In this document: positions 25,747 through 34,625 of the stretch, piece after piece | How positions within the stretch are numbered: the first letter of the stretch is position 1 | Layout of the letters: each line of letters begins with the position of its first letter | NCBI GenBank assembly: GCA_018385425.1 | Contig: JAHBAA010000130.1 | Span: 1-46,582 of the forward strand | Source of the DNA: Acetatifactor sp. | GTDB lineage: Bacteria > Bacillota > Clostridia > Lachnospirales > Lachnospiraceae | Reading direction: 5' to 3' | Length of the DNA: 46,582 nucleotides | Program-made: the position numbers and the translations under genes | Notes under the pieces: generated by a model | What the model was told of the DNA's origin: nothing | Databases searched by the model: none | What the model saw: the letters and a program-made list of their open reading frames with translations, nothing else

Positions 25747-27161
25747 TGATGAAAAAGAGTTTGGAGAAAATACTGTTTTTTCTGATCGGTGCGGTGGTTG
25801 TCATTGCCGGCTGCAGTCGGCTGCTTGACAGATATTATCAGAACACCTACGCGGTGAATACCTGGGTGAATGATTTCTACAGCACCGGTAAATCTGTATC
25901 AGAGATCAATGATGCACTGGTGGCTAAGGCAACGATTCCGAGCCTCTCCATAGACTTCGGGGACGGAGTGGTCTGCTCCATCGCAGGGACAGCCTTCGAT
26001 ATGCTGCCCGATTATTCGGCAAGTATCAAGAAAAATATGAAGCAGCGGGCCAACTATTCCTGGGTGGAGAATCTGAACAATGAGGTCTCCATTCAGCTGG
26101 AGCCTGATTTCTATACCTTTAACCGGGAGAAGCTGGAGCAGCAGATCTATGCGCTTTCGCCCGTAGCAAGTGAGATGGCAAAGGAGACCGGCTGTGCTCT
26201 GCTTTATACTCCGGGACAGGGGTATTCCCTCTATGACGGCAATGCCCACAGGCTGGATGTGGATCGCATGATCCGGCTGATCGCCAGAGATCTGGACAAG
26301 GGTGTGATGGAGCTGAATGTCTCTGACAGTGCCTGTTATGTGGATCTGCCCGATTCCAAGGAGGATACTGCCAAGAGAGAACTTCTGGTGAAGATTCAGA
26401 ATCTTTTCGGAGAACCTCTGGTCTATGACATGGGTGCGGAGCAGATCGAATTGACCGGTGAGGTCCTGTGTGATCTTCTGGCGATGGATGAGCAGAATCT
26501 GCCTCTCTTAAATGAAGCTGGGGAACCCTATCCGGATGAGGAGAAGGTCGCTGCATGGGTGGAGGCGCTGGGCGAAACTTACAATACCGCCAACCGTGAG
26601 AAGGACTTCCTCACCACTGCAGGTGACTATGTGAAGGTGACCTATGATACCTATGGCACAGAGCTGGATCTGGAAGCGGAGCTTGCCTTTTTCCGTCAGG
26701 CCATTCATCAAAAGAGAGGGCAGAAGGAGATTCATGTTCCTGTCTACCTGAAAGAGGGGTACGCCAGAGGCGTTAATGATATCGGGGAAACCTATATCGA
26801 GGTAGATCTCACCAATCAGAAGCTGTACTATTATCAGGACGGCGTTCTGGAAATCGATACGGATGTGGTGACCGGGAACATGAAACGGAAATGGAATACA
26901 CCGGAAGGAGTATTCTTTGTGTACAACAAGCAGAAAAACCGGGTGCTGCGGGGACCCAATTACCGCACTCCGGTGAAGTTCTGGATTCCGGTACGCGGAG
27001 CCATCGGCATCCACGATGCCAAGTGGCGGGATGAGTTTGGCGGTGACATTTATCTCACCGACGGCTCCCACGGCTGTGTGAATACACCCATGGATGCAGT
27101 GGAAAAACTGTATGAAATGGTGGAGATCGGTACGCCCTGTGTGATGTATTACAGAGAGTAG
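25746..27161 (+). CDS. L,D-transpeptidase (YkuD) with peptidoglycan-binding domain, membrane-anchored
   Basis: This 471-residue cell-wall enzyme has an N-terminal hydrophobic segment ending IAGC (about 20-23), either a signal anchor or a lipobox. A long middle region resembles the PG_binding_4 domain (about 70-330). The C-terminal YkuD domain has YIEVDLTNQKLYYYQDG and the catalytic SHGCVN with Cys444 and an upstream His in GIHDAKW. It should make 3-3 peptidoglycan cross-links outside the membrane. The ATG overlaps the ilvB stop (TAATG), so translation is coupled to branched-chain amino-acid synthesis genes, an unexpected partner. Confidence 0.9.
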   Translation: MMKKSLEKILFFLIGAVVVIAGCSRLLDRYYQNTYAVNTWVNDFYSTGKSVSEINDALVAKATIPSLSIDFGDGVVCSIAGTAFDMLPDYSASIKKNMKQRANYSWVENLNNEVSIQLEPDFYTFNREKLEQQIYALSPVASEMAKETGCALLYTPGQGYSLYDGNAHRLDVDRMIRLIARDLDKGVMELNVSDSACYVDLPDSKEDTAKRELLVKIQNLFGEPLVYDMGAEQIELTGEVLCDLLAMDEQNLPLLNEAGEPYPDEEKVAAWVEALGETYNTANREKDFLTTAGDYVKVTYDTYGTELDLEAELAFFRQAIHQKRGQKEIHVPVYLKEGYARGVNDIGETYIEVDLTNQKLYYYQDGVLEIDTDVVTGNMKRKWNTPEGVFFVYNKQKNRVLRGPNYRTPVKFWIPVRGAIGIHDAKWRDEFGGDIYLTDGSHGCVNTPMDAVEKLYEMVEIGTPCVMYYRE

Positions 27162-27193
27162 AAGATCATTTTGATATTTGTTTAACAATGCAC

Positions 27194-27222
27194 TTGACTA
27201 AAGTGTGAAAGAGTATTATTCT
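27194..27222 (+). promoter_or_regulatory. Promoter of serC-serA
   Basis: TTGACT (27194-27199) and TATTCT (27217-27222) are 17 bases apart, in the gap before serC. Confidence 0.55.
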
Positions 27223-27267
27223 AATCCTATGTTTCAGGATAAAACAATATTTTGAGGAGGAATAAAA

Positions 27268-28353
27268 ATGTCCAGAGTTTACAATTTTTCGGCTGGGCCT
27301 GCAGTACTCCCTGAGGAGGTTCTCAGAGAAGCTGCCGACGAGATGCTCGACTACAAGGGAACAGGAATGTCTGTTATGGAGATGAGTCATCGATCTAAGG
27401 CTTATGAGGCCATTATCAATGAGGCTGAGGCTGATCTGAGAGAATTGATGGGGATTCCCGATAATTATAAGGTGCTGTTTTTACAGGGTGGAGCCAGCCA
27501 GCAGTTTGCCATGATTCCCATGAATCTGATGAAGAATAAGAAGGCTGCCTACATTGTTACAGGTCAGTGGGCGAAGAAGGCTTATCAGGAAGCTAAGATT
27601 TACGGTGAAGCAGTAGAGGTGGCTTCCTCTGCAGACAAGACCTTCTCTTACATCCCTGATTGCTCCGATCTGGACATTCCCGAGGATGCGGATTATGTCT
27701 ACATCTGTGAGAATAATACCATCTACGGCACCAAGTTTAAGACCCTTCCCAACACCAAGGGACATACGCTTGTGGCTGATGTTTCCAGCTGCTTCCTCTC
27801 CGAGCCTGTGGATGTCACCAAGTATGGTGTGATCTACGGCGGTGTTCAGAAGAACGTAGGTCCTGCGGGCGTTGTGATCGTCATTATCCGCGAGGATCTG
27901 ATCACAGAGGATGTGCTTCCCGGAACTCCTACCATGCTTCGCTACAAGATCCATGCAGACAATGGTTCTCTGTACAATACTCCTCCCGCTTATGGCATCT
28001 ATATCTGCGGCAAGGTATTCAAGTGGATCAAGAAGATGGGCGGTCTTACCGCAATGAAGGAGCACAACGAGAAAAAGGCTAAGATCCTGTACGATTTCCT
28101 GGATGAGAGCAAGCTGTTCAAGGGTACTGTCCGCAAGGAAGACCGCTCCCTGATGAATGTTCCCTTCGTGACCGGTGATGAAGAGCTGGATGCGAAGTTC
28201 GTGAAAGAGGCAAAGGCTGCAGGCTTCGAGAACTTAAAGGGTCACAGAACCGTTGGCGGTATGCGTGCAAGTATCTACAATGCAATGCCCATCGAAGGCG
28301 TGGAGAAGCTGGTTGCGTTCATGAGAGAGTTCGAGAAGGCTAACTTAAAATAA
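27268..28353 (+). CDS. serC: Phosphoserine aminotransferase
   Basis: This 361-residue PLP enzyme converts 3-phosphohydroxypyruvate to O-phosphoserine. It opens with VYNFSAGPAVLPEEVL, typical of SerC. The PLP lysine is K195 in YGGVQKNVGPAG, and HRTVGGMRASIYNAM lies near the C terminus. AGGAGG lies 8 bases before the ATG. serA follows after 14 bases, so the two are one transcript. Confidence 0.96.
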   Translation: MSRVYNFSAGPAVLPEEVLREAADEMLDYKGTGMSVMEMSHRSKAYEAIINEAEADLRELMGIPDNYKVLFLQGGASQQFAMIPMNLMKNKKAAYIVTGQWAKKAYQEAKIYGEAVEVASSADKTFSYIPDCSDLDIPEDADYVYICENNTIYGTKFKTLPNTKGHTLVADVSSCFLSEPVDVTKYGVIYGGVQKNVGPAGVVIVIIREDLITEDVLPGTPTMLRYKIHADNGSLYNTPPAYGIYICGKVFKWIKKMGGLTAMKEHNEKKAKILYDFLDESKLFKGTVRKEDRSLMNVPFVTGDEELDAKFVKEAKAAGFENLKGHRTVGGMRASIYNAMPIEGVEKLVAFMREFEKANLK

Positions 28354-28367
28354 AGGAGAGACTTACC

Positions 28368-29531
28368 ATGTTTAAGATCAATTGTCTGAATCCTATTGCT
28401 GATGTAGGACTGAAAAATTTTACCGACCGGTATCAGATCACAGCAGATATCAATGAGGCCGACGGTGTTCTGGTCAGAAGTGCTTCCATGCATGAGATGG
28501 AGCTTCCCGAGAATCTTCTCGCTGTAGCGAGAGCAGGTGCCGGTGTCAACAACATTCCGCTGGATAAGTGTGCGGAGAAGGGCATCGTCGTATTCAATAC
28601 TCCCGGTGCCAACGCCAACGGCGTGAAGGAGCTTGTTATCGCAGGTATGCTTCTTGCCGCAAGAGATGTGGTAGGCGGTATCGAGTGGGTGAAGGACTCC
28701 AAGGATAATGCAGACATCGCTAAGGCAGCTGAGAAGGAGAAGAAGAACTTCGCCGGAACCGAGATCATGGGTAAAACGCTGGGTGTCATCGGTCTGGGCG
28801 CCATCGGCGTGAAGGTTGCCAACGCGGCAGTTTCTCTGGGTATGGAAGTCTATGGTTATGATCCTTATCTGTCCGTGAATGCCGCATGGAATCTGAGCCG
28901 TTCCGTAAAGCATGTTCTCAATGTGGATGACATTTACGCAGAGTGTGATTATATCACCATTCATGTTCCGCTCATGGATTCTACCAAGGGCATGATCAAT
29001 GCAGTTTCCATCGCAAAGATGAAGGAAGGCGTTGTGATTTTGAACTTTGCAAGAGATCTGCTTGCAAATGAAAAGGATGTGCTGGAAGGACTTGCTTCCG
29101 GTAAGATCGCCCGCTATGTATCTGATTTTCCGAACCCTACCACCGCAGGACAGAAGGGCTGTATCGTGATTCCTCACCTCGGCGCAAGCACAGAGGAGTC
29201 CGAGGATAACTGTGCAGTGATGGCAGTAGATGAGATCAAGGATTATCTGGAGAACGGTAATATCCGCAACAGTGTGAACTATCCTGCCTGTGACATGGGC
29301 ATTTGCAGTAAGCCAGGACGTATTGCAATTTTCCACAAGAATATTGCGAATATGATCAGCCAGTTCACCAGCATTTTCGGCGCAGAGGGCTACAATATCT
29401 CTGATATGACCAACAAGTCCAGAGGGGATGTAGCTTACACCCTGCTCGATGTTGAGAGTGCTGTCAGCGCTGATACAGTGGAAAAGCTGGAGAAGATCAA
29501 CGGTGTATTCCGTGTGAGAATCGTGAAATAG
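28368..29531 (+). CDS. serA: D-3-phosphoglycerate dehydrogenase
   Basis: This 387-residue NAD-dependent dehydrogenase makes 3-phosphohydroxypyruvate, the first step of serine synthesis. The Rossmann motif is VIGLGAIG (about 138-145). The catalytic Arg/Glu/His series is seen in FARDLLANE and IPHLGASTEESEDNCA. A C-terminal ACT-type region (about 318-387) suggests serine feedback control. It is directly downstream of serC. No phosphoserine phosphatase gene (serB) is present; a DUF1015 gene is the next plus-strand gene. Confidence 0.93.
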   Translation: MFKINCLNPIADVGLKNFTDRYQITADINEADGVLVRSASMHEMELPENLLAVARAGAGVNNIPLDKCAEKGIVVFNTPGANANGVKELVIAGMLLAARDVVGGIEWVKDSKDNADIAKAAEKEKKNFAGTEIMGKTLGVIGLGAIGVKVANAAVSLGMEVYGYDPYLSVNAAWNLSRSVKHVLNVDDIYAECDYITIHVPLMDSTKGMINAVSIAKMKEGVVILNFARDLLANEKDVLEGLASGKIARYVSDFPNPTTAGQKGCIVIPHLGASTEESEDNCAVMAVDEIKDYLENGNIRNSVNYPACDMGICSKPGRIAIFHKNIANMISQFTSIFGAEGYNISDMTNKSRGDVAYTLLDVESAVSADTVEKLEKINGVFRVRIVK

Positions 29532-29547
29532 ATCACATAAAAATTAT

Positions 29548-29598
29548 CCCCCGGCTGGTCTGACCCTTACATGAGGGTCGGATCTGCCGGGGGTTTTT
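29548..29598. terminator. Terminator after serA
   Basis: CCCCCGGC (29548-29555) pairs with GCCGGGGG (29586-29593), with an inner GACCCT/AGGGTC stem, followed by T5. It ends serC-serA and may also act on the converging small gene. Confidence 0.85.
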
Positions 29599-29615
29599 GT
29601 TTGGATATGTTGGGC

Positions 29616-29900
29616 TTATTTGAAAAGCAGCGGCATGCCGCCGTCGCTGCCGTCATTTAAGTCACTCAGGGAATCCTTTAGCTTTTCGTTGGTGGCGCAG
29701 GAAGCTTCGCTCTGAAGATCCATGTATAGAATAAAGATATCCGTCAGACTTACGCCTCGTTCCTTTGCGATTTCTTCCATTACAGGCTTTAATTTCTCCA
29801 GCTGGAGGGAGACCTGTACCTTCTGGGGATCAATTTCACCTAAGACACTCTCCGCATAGGAGTTGATTCTTGCCAGCAGTTTTTTGTTCTCTTCCGTCAT
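29616..29900 (-). CDS. Hypothetical small protein
   Basis: I do not recognise this 94-residue protein. It begins MTEENKKLLARINSYAESVLGEIDPQKVQVSLQLEKL-like (an acidic helix-rich start), has an EEIAKERGVSLTDIFILYMDLQSEAS core and ends DGGMPLLFK. No signal or membrane segment is seen, so it is probably cytoplasmic. The start at 29900 follows AAAGGA by about 10 bases; a TTG 24 bases earlier overlaps that SD region. It is transcribed toward the serA terminator. Confidence 0.65.
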   Translation of the reverse strand: MTEENKKLLARINSYAESVLGEIDPQKVQVSLQLEKLKPVMEEIAKERGVSLTDIFILYMDLQSEASCATNEKLKDSLSDLNDGSDGGMPLLFK

Positions 29901-30095
29901 ATTTTCTGTTTCCTTTCTATTCAAATAGGTCTTTTTGTGCTATACTGTGTACTGGGGAGACGGCAGCGAAACTGCCAGTCCCCGCTTTCCGGTGCCAGTA
30001 CAATCATACAATATTTTCACCGGGGATACAAGTGATTTTTCACCTGCTGCGGATAGAGCAGGGGAAGGAAATAACAGAGAAAAGAGGAACGACTT

Positions 30096-31340
30096 ATGGC
30101 GAATATCAGACCCTTTGCGGCGTACCGCCCGGCGAAAGAATATGCTTCCACCATTGCGGCGCTTCCGTATGACGTGTACAACAGGCAGGAGGCGTGTCAG
30201 GTCGTGGCAGCGAACCCGGGCTCCTTTCTGGCCATTGACCGGGCGGAGACCGGCTTTGACGATACGGTAGATACCTATGCACCTGAGGTGTATGAGCGGG
30301 CGAGGCAGCTGCTTGCCGATTGGATCGCTGAGGGCAGGTTTATCCGGGAGACAAAGCCCTGTTATTACTTATATGAGTTGGTGATGGAGGGCAGACACCA
30401 GACCGGAATCGTGGCCTGCGAGTCCATCGATGATTATCTGAACAATGTACTGAAGAAGCATGAGAATACCCGTGCAGACAAGGAAGAGGACCGCATCCGT
30501 CACGTGGATACCTGTAACATGCAGACCGGACCGATTTTTCTGACCTATCGCAGCAACAGGACACTGAAGGAATTGATTGCACTGAAAAAGAAGGACGAGC
30601 CCATCTATGACTTTGTATCGGAGGACGGAATCGTTCATCGCGTCTGGATCGTTAATGAGGACGCACAGATCTGCACGATTACGGAGACCTTCCAAAGCAT
30701 TTCGGAAGTCTATATTGCGGACGGTCATCACAGATGTGCCTCAGCAGTGAAGGTCGGCCTGAAGCGCCGTGCAGAGCATCCTGCGTATACGGGGACAGAG
30801 GAATTCAACTATATTATGAGCGTGTTGTTTCAGGAGGATGAGTTGAAGATACTGGATTACAACCGTGTGGTGAAGGATTTGAACGGACTGACCCCTCAGG
30901 AGTTTCTGACAAGCATACAGGATCGCTTTACCGTTGAGAACTTCTCTGCGACCAAACCCTATTCTCCCGAGAGGAAGGGTACCTTTGGAATGTATCTGGA
31001 CGGGACCTGGTACAAGCTGACGGCGAAGGAGTCACTTTATTCCGGGGATGCGGTGAAGGATCTGGATGTTTCCATTCTTCAGGACAATCTGCTGCAGCCG
31101 ATCCTGGGAATCGGGGATCCCAAGACCGACAGGCGAATTGATTTTGTAGGCGGTATCCGTGGTCTGGAAGAACTGGAGCGCAGAGTAGGGGAGGATATGC
31201 GGGTTGCATTTTCCATGTATCCTACCTCCATCGGTGAACTTCTCCGGGTTGCAGATGCGGGAAAACTGATGCCGCCCAAGTCCACCTGGTTTGAGCCAAA
31301 GCTTCGCAGCGGACTGTTCCTTCATGAATTATCAGAATAA
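30096..31340 (+). CDS. DUF1015 family protein, possible serine-linked enzyme
   Basis: This 414-residue cytoplasmic protein has the DUF1015 opening IRPFAAYRPAKEY and AALPYDVYN, then KKHENTRADKEEDR (about 126-139), and the hallmark IADGHHRCASA with DGHHR at 209-213. The family is uncharacterised. The DxHR pattern resembles that of ParB/Srx-fold free-serine kinases (SbnI, SerK), and the gene lies just after serC-serA, so a role in phosphoserine/serine metabolism is plausible; this is inference. AGAGGA precedes the ATG by 7 bases. The gap before it (29901-30095) contains a possible -10 (TATACT, 29941) but no convincing -35. It is followed after 26 bases by the GlgB-like gene. Confidence 0.82.
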   Translation: MANIRPFAAYRPAKEYASTIAALPYDVYNRQEACQVVAANPGSFLAIDRAETGFDDTVDTYAPEVYERARQLLADWIAEGRFIRETKPCYYLYELVMEGRHQTGIVACESIDDYLNNVLKKHENTRADKEEDRIRHVDTCNMQTGPIFLTYRSNRTLKELIALKKKDEPIYDFVSEDGIVHRVWIVNEDAQICTITETFQSISEVYIADGHHRCASAVKVGLKRRAEHPAYTGTEEFNYIMSVLFQEDELKILDYNRVVKDLNGLTPQEFLTSIQDRFTVENFSATKPYSPERKGTFGMYLDGTWYKLTAKESLYSGDAVKDLDVSILQDNLLQPILGIGDPKTDRRIDFVGGIRGLEELERRVGEDMRVAFSMYPTSIGELLRVADAGKLMPPKSTWFEPKLRSGLFLHELSE

Positions 31341-31366
31341 GAATGTTTTCGGAAAGTGAGGCATGT

Positions 31367-33544
31367 ATGAACGACAAGCTATATAAGATGATGAATTGGC
31401 CGAAGATTGAGGAGATCATTTATTCCGAGTGCGATGATCCGCAGGAATTGCTGGGTCCTTCCGCGGCAGGAAAGTCTACTCTGGTTCAGACTTATTATCC
31501 GGGAGCCGCCGGTGCGGAGATCATTTTTGAGACCACCGGAAAGAGTTATCCCTGTGAGCTGGCGGACGAGGATGGTTTTTTTGCCTGCCTGCTGCCGATG
31601 CCCCCGGAAAATGTACCGACCTATTCCTATGTTTATACGTTTGCAGACGGAAGTCAGGTGAAGCGACCGGAGACCTACCGCTTTGCTCCGATTATCACCA
31701 AAGAGGATACGGAGAAATTCAAGTATGGTATCCATGAGACCATCTATGAATTGCTGGGAGCGCATCCCAGAACCGTGGATGGCATTCGCGGAACTCATTT
31801 TGCCGTCTGGGCTCCCAATGCACTGCGTGTCAGCGTAGTGGGGGATTTCAACCATTGGGACGGCAGGATCCACCAGATGAGAAGACTTTGGGACTCCGGC
31901 ATCTTTGAGTTGTTTGTGCCGGATGCTTTTCCGGGAGACAATTATAAGTTTGAATTGAAGCTCAAGGGCGGGATGACCTACCTGAAAGCGGATCCTTACG
32001 GCAATGAAGCACAGCAAAGACCGGATACCGCATCGGTCATCTCGAATCTGGGCGGATTTGCCTGGGAGGATGCGAAGTATCTCAAAGACAGAGCGAAAGC
32101 TTCGGAGAGTTCTCCCGTCAGTATCTGTGAAGTGGACCCCAGAGTCTTTCGCACGGAACACGGAACCTCCGGCTTTAGGGCGATTGCGAAGGAACTGATT
32201 CCTTATCTGAAGGATACGGGATTTACGCATGTTGAACTGATGGGAGTGTTGGAGTATCCGGAGGATGCTTCCAAGGGGTACCAGGTGACCGGGTACTATG
32301 CACCTACTGCCAGATACGGTTCTCCCAAAGATTTCATGTTTTTTGTAAATGAGATGCACAAGGCAGGCATCGGTGTGATCATTGACTGGGTTCCCTCCGG
32401 CTTTTCCTGTGACGGAATCGGACTCTCGGCGTTTGACGGCACCTGTCTGTACGAGCACAGAGATCCAAGGCAAGGGTATCATGCCGGACTGAATACGGCG
32501 ACTTTCCAGTACGGCAGACCGCAGGTGTCAAATTTCCTGACAGCAAACGCCCTGTTCTGGATCGAAAAGTATCATGTGGACGGCCTGCGCATGGATGCTG
32601 TCTCCAACATGCTTTACCTGGATTATGGCAAACAAAACGGTGAGTGGATCCCTAATATGTACGGCGGCAATGAAAATCTGGAGGCGTGGGACTTCTTAAG
32701 GAAGGTGAACAGCCTGATCAAAGATCGTTTTCCGGGTGTCATGACCATTGCATCTGAGGTAGCCGCTGCACCTATGGTCACAGCAGATCCTTCCGAGGGC
32801 GGACTTGGATTTACCATGAAGTGGAACAATGGCTTTGTAAGCGATTATCTGGAATACATCGGGCAGGATCCGATCTATCGCAGATTTCATCACAATTCCC
32901 TGACGTTTAGTATGGTGTATCAGTACACGGAAAATTTCATTACCGCTTTCTCGCATGAGGTGCTGCCTGAAGGGATGAACTCTCTGCTTGAGAGAATGCC
33001 GGGTGAAGCAGCCGGAAAACTGGCAAATCTTCGTCTTACGCTGGCTTACCAGTTTCTCCATCCGGGCAAAAAGCTTGTATTCTGCGGGGGAGAAGAGAGC
33101 CGGGATCAGGAGGAGGTCTCTGCGGCGGATACCGGGCTTCGGAACCTGCTGAAGCGATTGAACGAACTCTATCGCACCAACCCGGCACTGTATGATCTGG
33201 ATACTCTTCCCGAAGGGTTTTCCTGGATCAATTCCATGGGTGCAAAAGAATGTATTCTGTCCTTTGTCCGTAACAGCAGGACGGGTAGCAGTGTGTTAGT
33301 GGCTGCCAATTTCTCCGGAATTCCCAAAGATGTGACGGTTGGGGTGCCTGTGGCCGGTAAATTCAAGGAGATCCTGAATACGGACGACAAGGCCTTTGGC
33401 GGTACCGGGGTGGTCAATGTGAGAGCAAAACGTACAAAGGCAAAGGAGTGCGATGGATTTACAAATTCTCTTGCGATCAGGCTTGCACCCTTGTCCTTAA
33501 GTGTGTTACAGTATATACCGTTAGCTGCTCCCGACAAGGAGTAA
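31367..33544 (+). CDS. GlgB-like GH13 protein, acid/base residue and transition-state residues changed
   Basis: This 725-residue protein is collinear with glycogen branching enzyme. It has two N-terminal beta domains (GTHFAVWAPNALRVSVVGDFNHWDGR, about 137-162), the GH13 barrel, and a C-terminal beta domain. Against E. coli GlgB, D335 is kept (D340) but H340 becomes G345 (DWVPSGF). R403/D405 are kept (R408, D410 in GLRMDAV). E458, the acid/base, becomes S463 in TIASEV. H525 is kept, while D526 becomes E531 (SHEVLPEG). It is probably inactive or altered in reaction. The ATG at 31367 follows GAGG; an ATG at 31343 has no SD. It likely shares a transcript with the DUF1015 gene. Confidence 0.85.
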   Translation: MNDKLYKMMNWPKIEEIIYSECDDPQELLGPSAAGKSTLVQTYYPGAAGAEIIFETTGKSYPCELADEDGFFACLLPMPPENVPTYSYVYTFADGSQVKRPETYRFAPIITKEDTEKFKYGIHETIYELLGAHPRTVDGIRGTHFAVWAPNALRVSVVGDFNHWDGRIHQMRRLWDSGIFELFVPDAFPGDNYKFELKLKGGMTYLKADPYGNEAQQRPDTASVISNLGGFAWEDAKYLKDRAKASESSPVSICEVDPRVFRTEHGTSGFRAIAKELIPYLKDTGFTHVELMGVLEYPEDASKGYQVTGYYAPTARYGSPKDFMFFVNEMHKAGIGVIIDWVPSGFSCDGIGLSAFDGTCLYEHRDPRQGYHAGLNTATFQYGRPQVSNFLTANALFWIEKYHVDGLRMDAVSNMLYLDYGKQNGEWIPNMYGGNENLEAWDFLRKVNSLIKDRFPGVMTIASEVAAAPMVTADPSEGGLGFTMKWNNGFVSDYLEYIGQDPIYRRFHHNSLTFSMVYQYTENFITAFSHEVLPEGMNSLLERMPGEAAGKLANLRLTLAYQFLHPGKKLVFCGGEESRDQEEVSAADTGLRNLLKRLNELYRTNPALYDLDTLPEGFSWINSMGAKECILSFVRNSRTGSSVLVAANFSGIPKDVTVGVPVAGKFKEILNTDDKAFGGTGVVNVRAKRTKAKECDGFTNSLAIRLAPLSLSVLQYIPLAAPDKE

Positions 33545-33569
33545 TCTTTGAACAGAAAGGATCATGATT

Positions 33570-34448
33570 ATGTGGTATCGTTTTTATCTGACGTCCTCGC
33601 GGCTTGACGAGGAACAGATCGAGGAACAGATCGGAGCCTTGAAAAAGTTTCTGAACAGTGTTCCCGAGAAGGCATTGAATCTTGGCCTTCGTGTGTTGTT
33701 GGCAGTGATCGTATTTTTCATCGGCCGCCAGCTGATCAAACTGATCTGTAATCTGCTGAAAAAGGCTTTGCAGCGTGCAAATGTAGAGGTGGGTGCAGTC
33801 CAGTTTCTGAACTCCCTGCTTCGTGCGGCCCTGTATGTTGTGCTCGTGTTTATGATCGCTACCGAATTCGGTATGGATGCAGCAAGCGTTGTGGCACTTC
33901 TTGGTTCTGCCGGCGTAGCCATCGGTCTTGCCATTCAGGGAAGCCTTTCCAATCTGGCAGGCGGCGTGCTGATTCTGATGCTGAAACCCTTTAAGGTGGG
34001 AGATTACATTATCGACAGCACGGGCAAGGAAGGCGTAGTCACGGAGATTCAGATCTTTTACACCAAGCTGTTGACCGTGGATAACAAGAGCGTGATCCTG
34101 CCCAATGGTCAGTTGGCAAACAACAGTGTGATCAATGTGACGGCCATGGATTGCAGAAGACTGGATCTGGTCATCGGCATTTCTTATACTTCTGATCTGA
34201 AGCTGGCAAAAGAGACTCTGATGAAGGTCCTGACAGATGACACGGCTACTATGAAGGACAAGGAACTGCTCGTCTATGTGGATGCCCTGGACAGCTCCAG
34301 CGTCAACCTTGGCATCCGTTTCTGGGTTCGTCAGGCAGATTACTGGACTGCCAAGTTCCGTATCACGGAGAACTGCAAGCTTGCACTGGACGCTGCAGGC
34401 ATCGAAATCCCCTTTACACAGGTGGATGTACATCTGGACTCCAAATAG
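33570..34448 (+). CDS. MscS-type mechanosensitive channel
   Basis: This 292-residue membrane protein has three hydrophobic helices in the N-terminal 130 residues. The third, pore-lining helix is Gly/Ala-rich (VALLGSAGVAIGLAIQGSLSN), followed by the family motif NLAGGVLILMLKPFKVGDYI and the beta domain with PNGQLANNSVIN. It releases solutes on hypo-osmotic shock. I prefer the ATG at 33570 (AAAGG 9 bases upstream) to the one at 33564. A strong bidirectional terminator follows. Confidence 0.93.
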   Translation: MWYRFYLTSSRLDEEQIEEQIGALKKFLNSVPEKALNLGLRVLLAVIVFFIGRQLIKLICNLLKKALQRANVEVGAVQFLNSLLRAALYVVLVFMIATEFGMDAASVVALLGSAGVAIGLAIQGSLSNLAGGVLILMLKPFKVGDYIIDSTGKEGVVTEIQIFYTKLLTVDNKSVILPNGQLANNSVINVTAMDCRRLDLVIGISYTSDLKLAKETLMKVLTDDTATMKDKELLVYVDALDSSSVNLGIRFWVRQADYWTAKFRITENCKLALDAAGIEIPFTQVDVHLDSK

Positions 34449-34464
34449 CATTTCCGGTGAAAAT

Positions 34465-34500
34465 AAAAATCCCCGAAACCGACTGGCTTCGGGGATTTTT
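34465..34500. terminator. Bidirectional terminator between mscS-type gene and tRNA-Thr
   Basis: A 13-bp stem (34465-34477 with 34488-34500; core ATCCCCGAA/TTCGGGGAT) is flanked by A and T runs on both sides. It ends the channel gene on the plus strand and the tRNA on the minus strand. Confidence 0.9.
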
Positions 34501-34505
34501 TTATC

Positions 34506-34578
34506 AGCTGAAAATGGGACTTGAACCCACGACCCCTTCATTACGAGTGAAGTGCTCTACCGACTGAGCTATTTCAGC
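34506..34578 (-). tRNA. tRNA-Thr (anticodon CGT)
   Basis: The minus strand folds as a 73-base cloverleaf. The acceptor stem is GCTGAAA/TTTCAGC, the D stem GCTC/GAGC, and the anticodon stem CTTCA/TGAAG with loop CTCGTAA, giving CGT, which reads ACG (Thr). The T arm is GTGGG-TTCAAGT-CCCAT. The discriminator is T and CCA is not encoded. Confidence 0.95.
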
Positions 34579-34590
34579 AATACGTATGCT

Positions 34591-34619
34591 ATAATACACG
34601 AATTACCTGAAAATGTCAA
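34591..34619 (-). promoter_or_regulatory. Promoter of tRNA-Thr
   Basis: On the minus strand TTGACA (34614-34619) and TATTAT (34591-34596) are 17 bases apart, about 7 bases before the mature tRNA end plus a short leader. It is one of the closest matches to consensus in the window. Confidence 0.8.
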
Positions 34620-34625
34620 TAAGAA

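Noticed and set aside
31439-31480. A perfect P-loop pattern (GPSAAGKST) in the N-terminal part of the GlgB-like protein
   Set aside because: It aligns with the LLGPH segment of the normal GlgB N-terminal beta domain, and no Walker B or other NTPase motif follows. It looks like chance.
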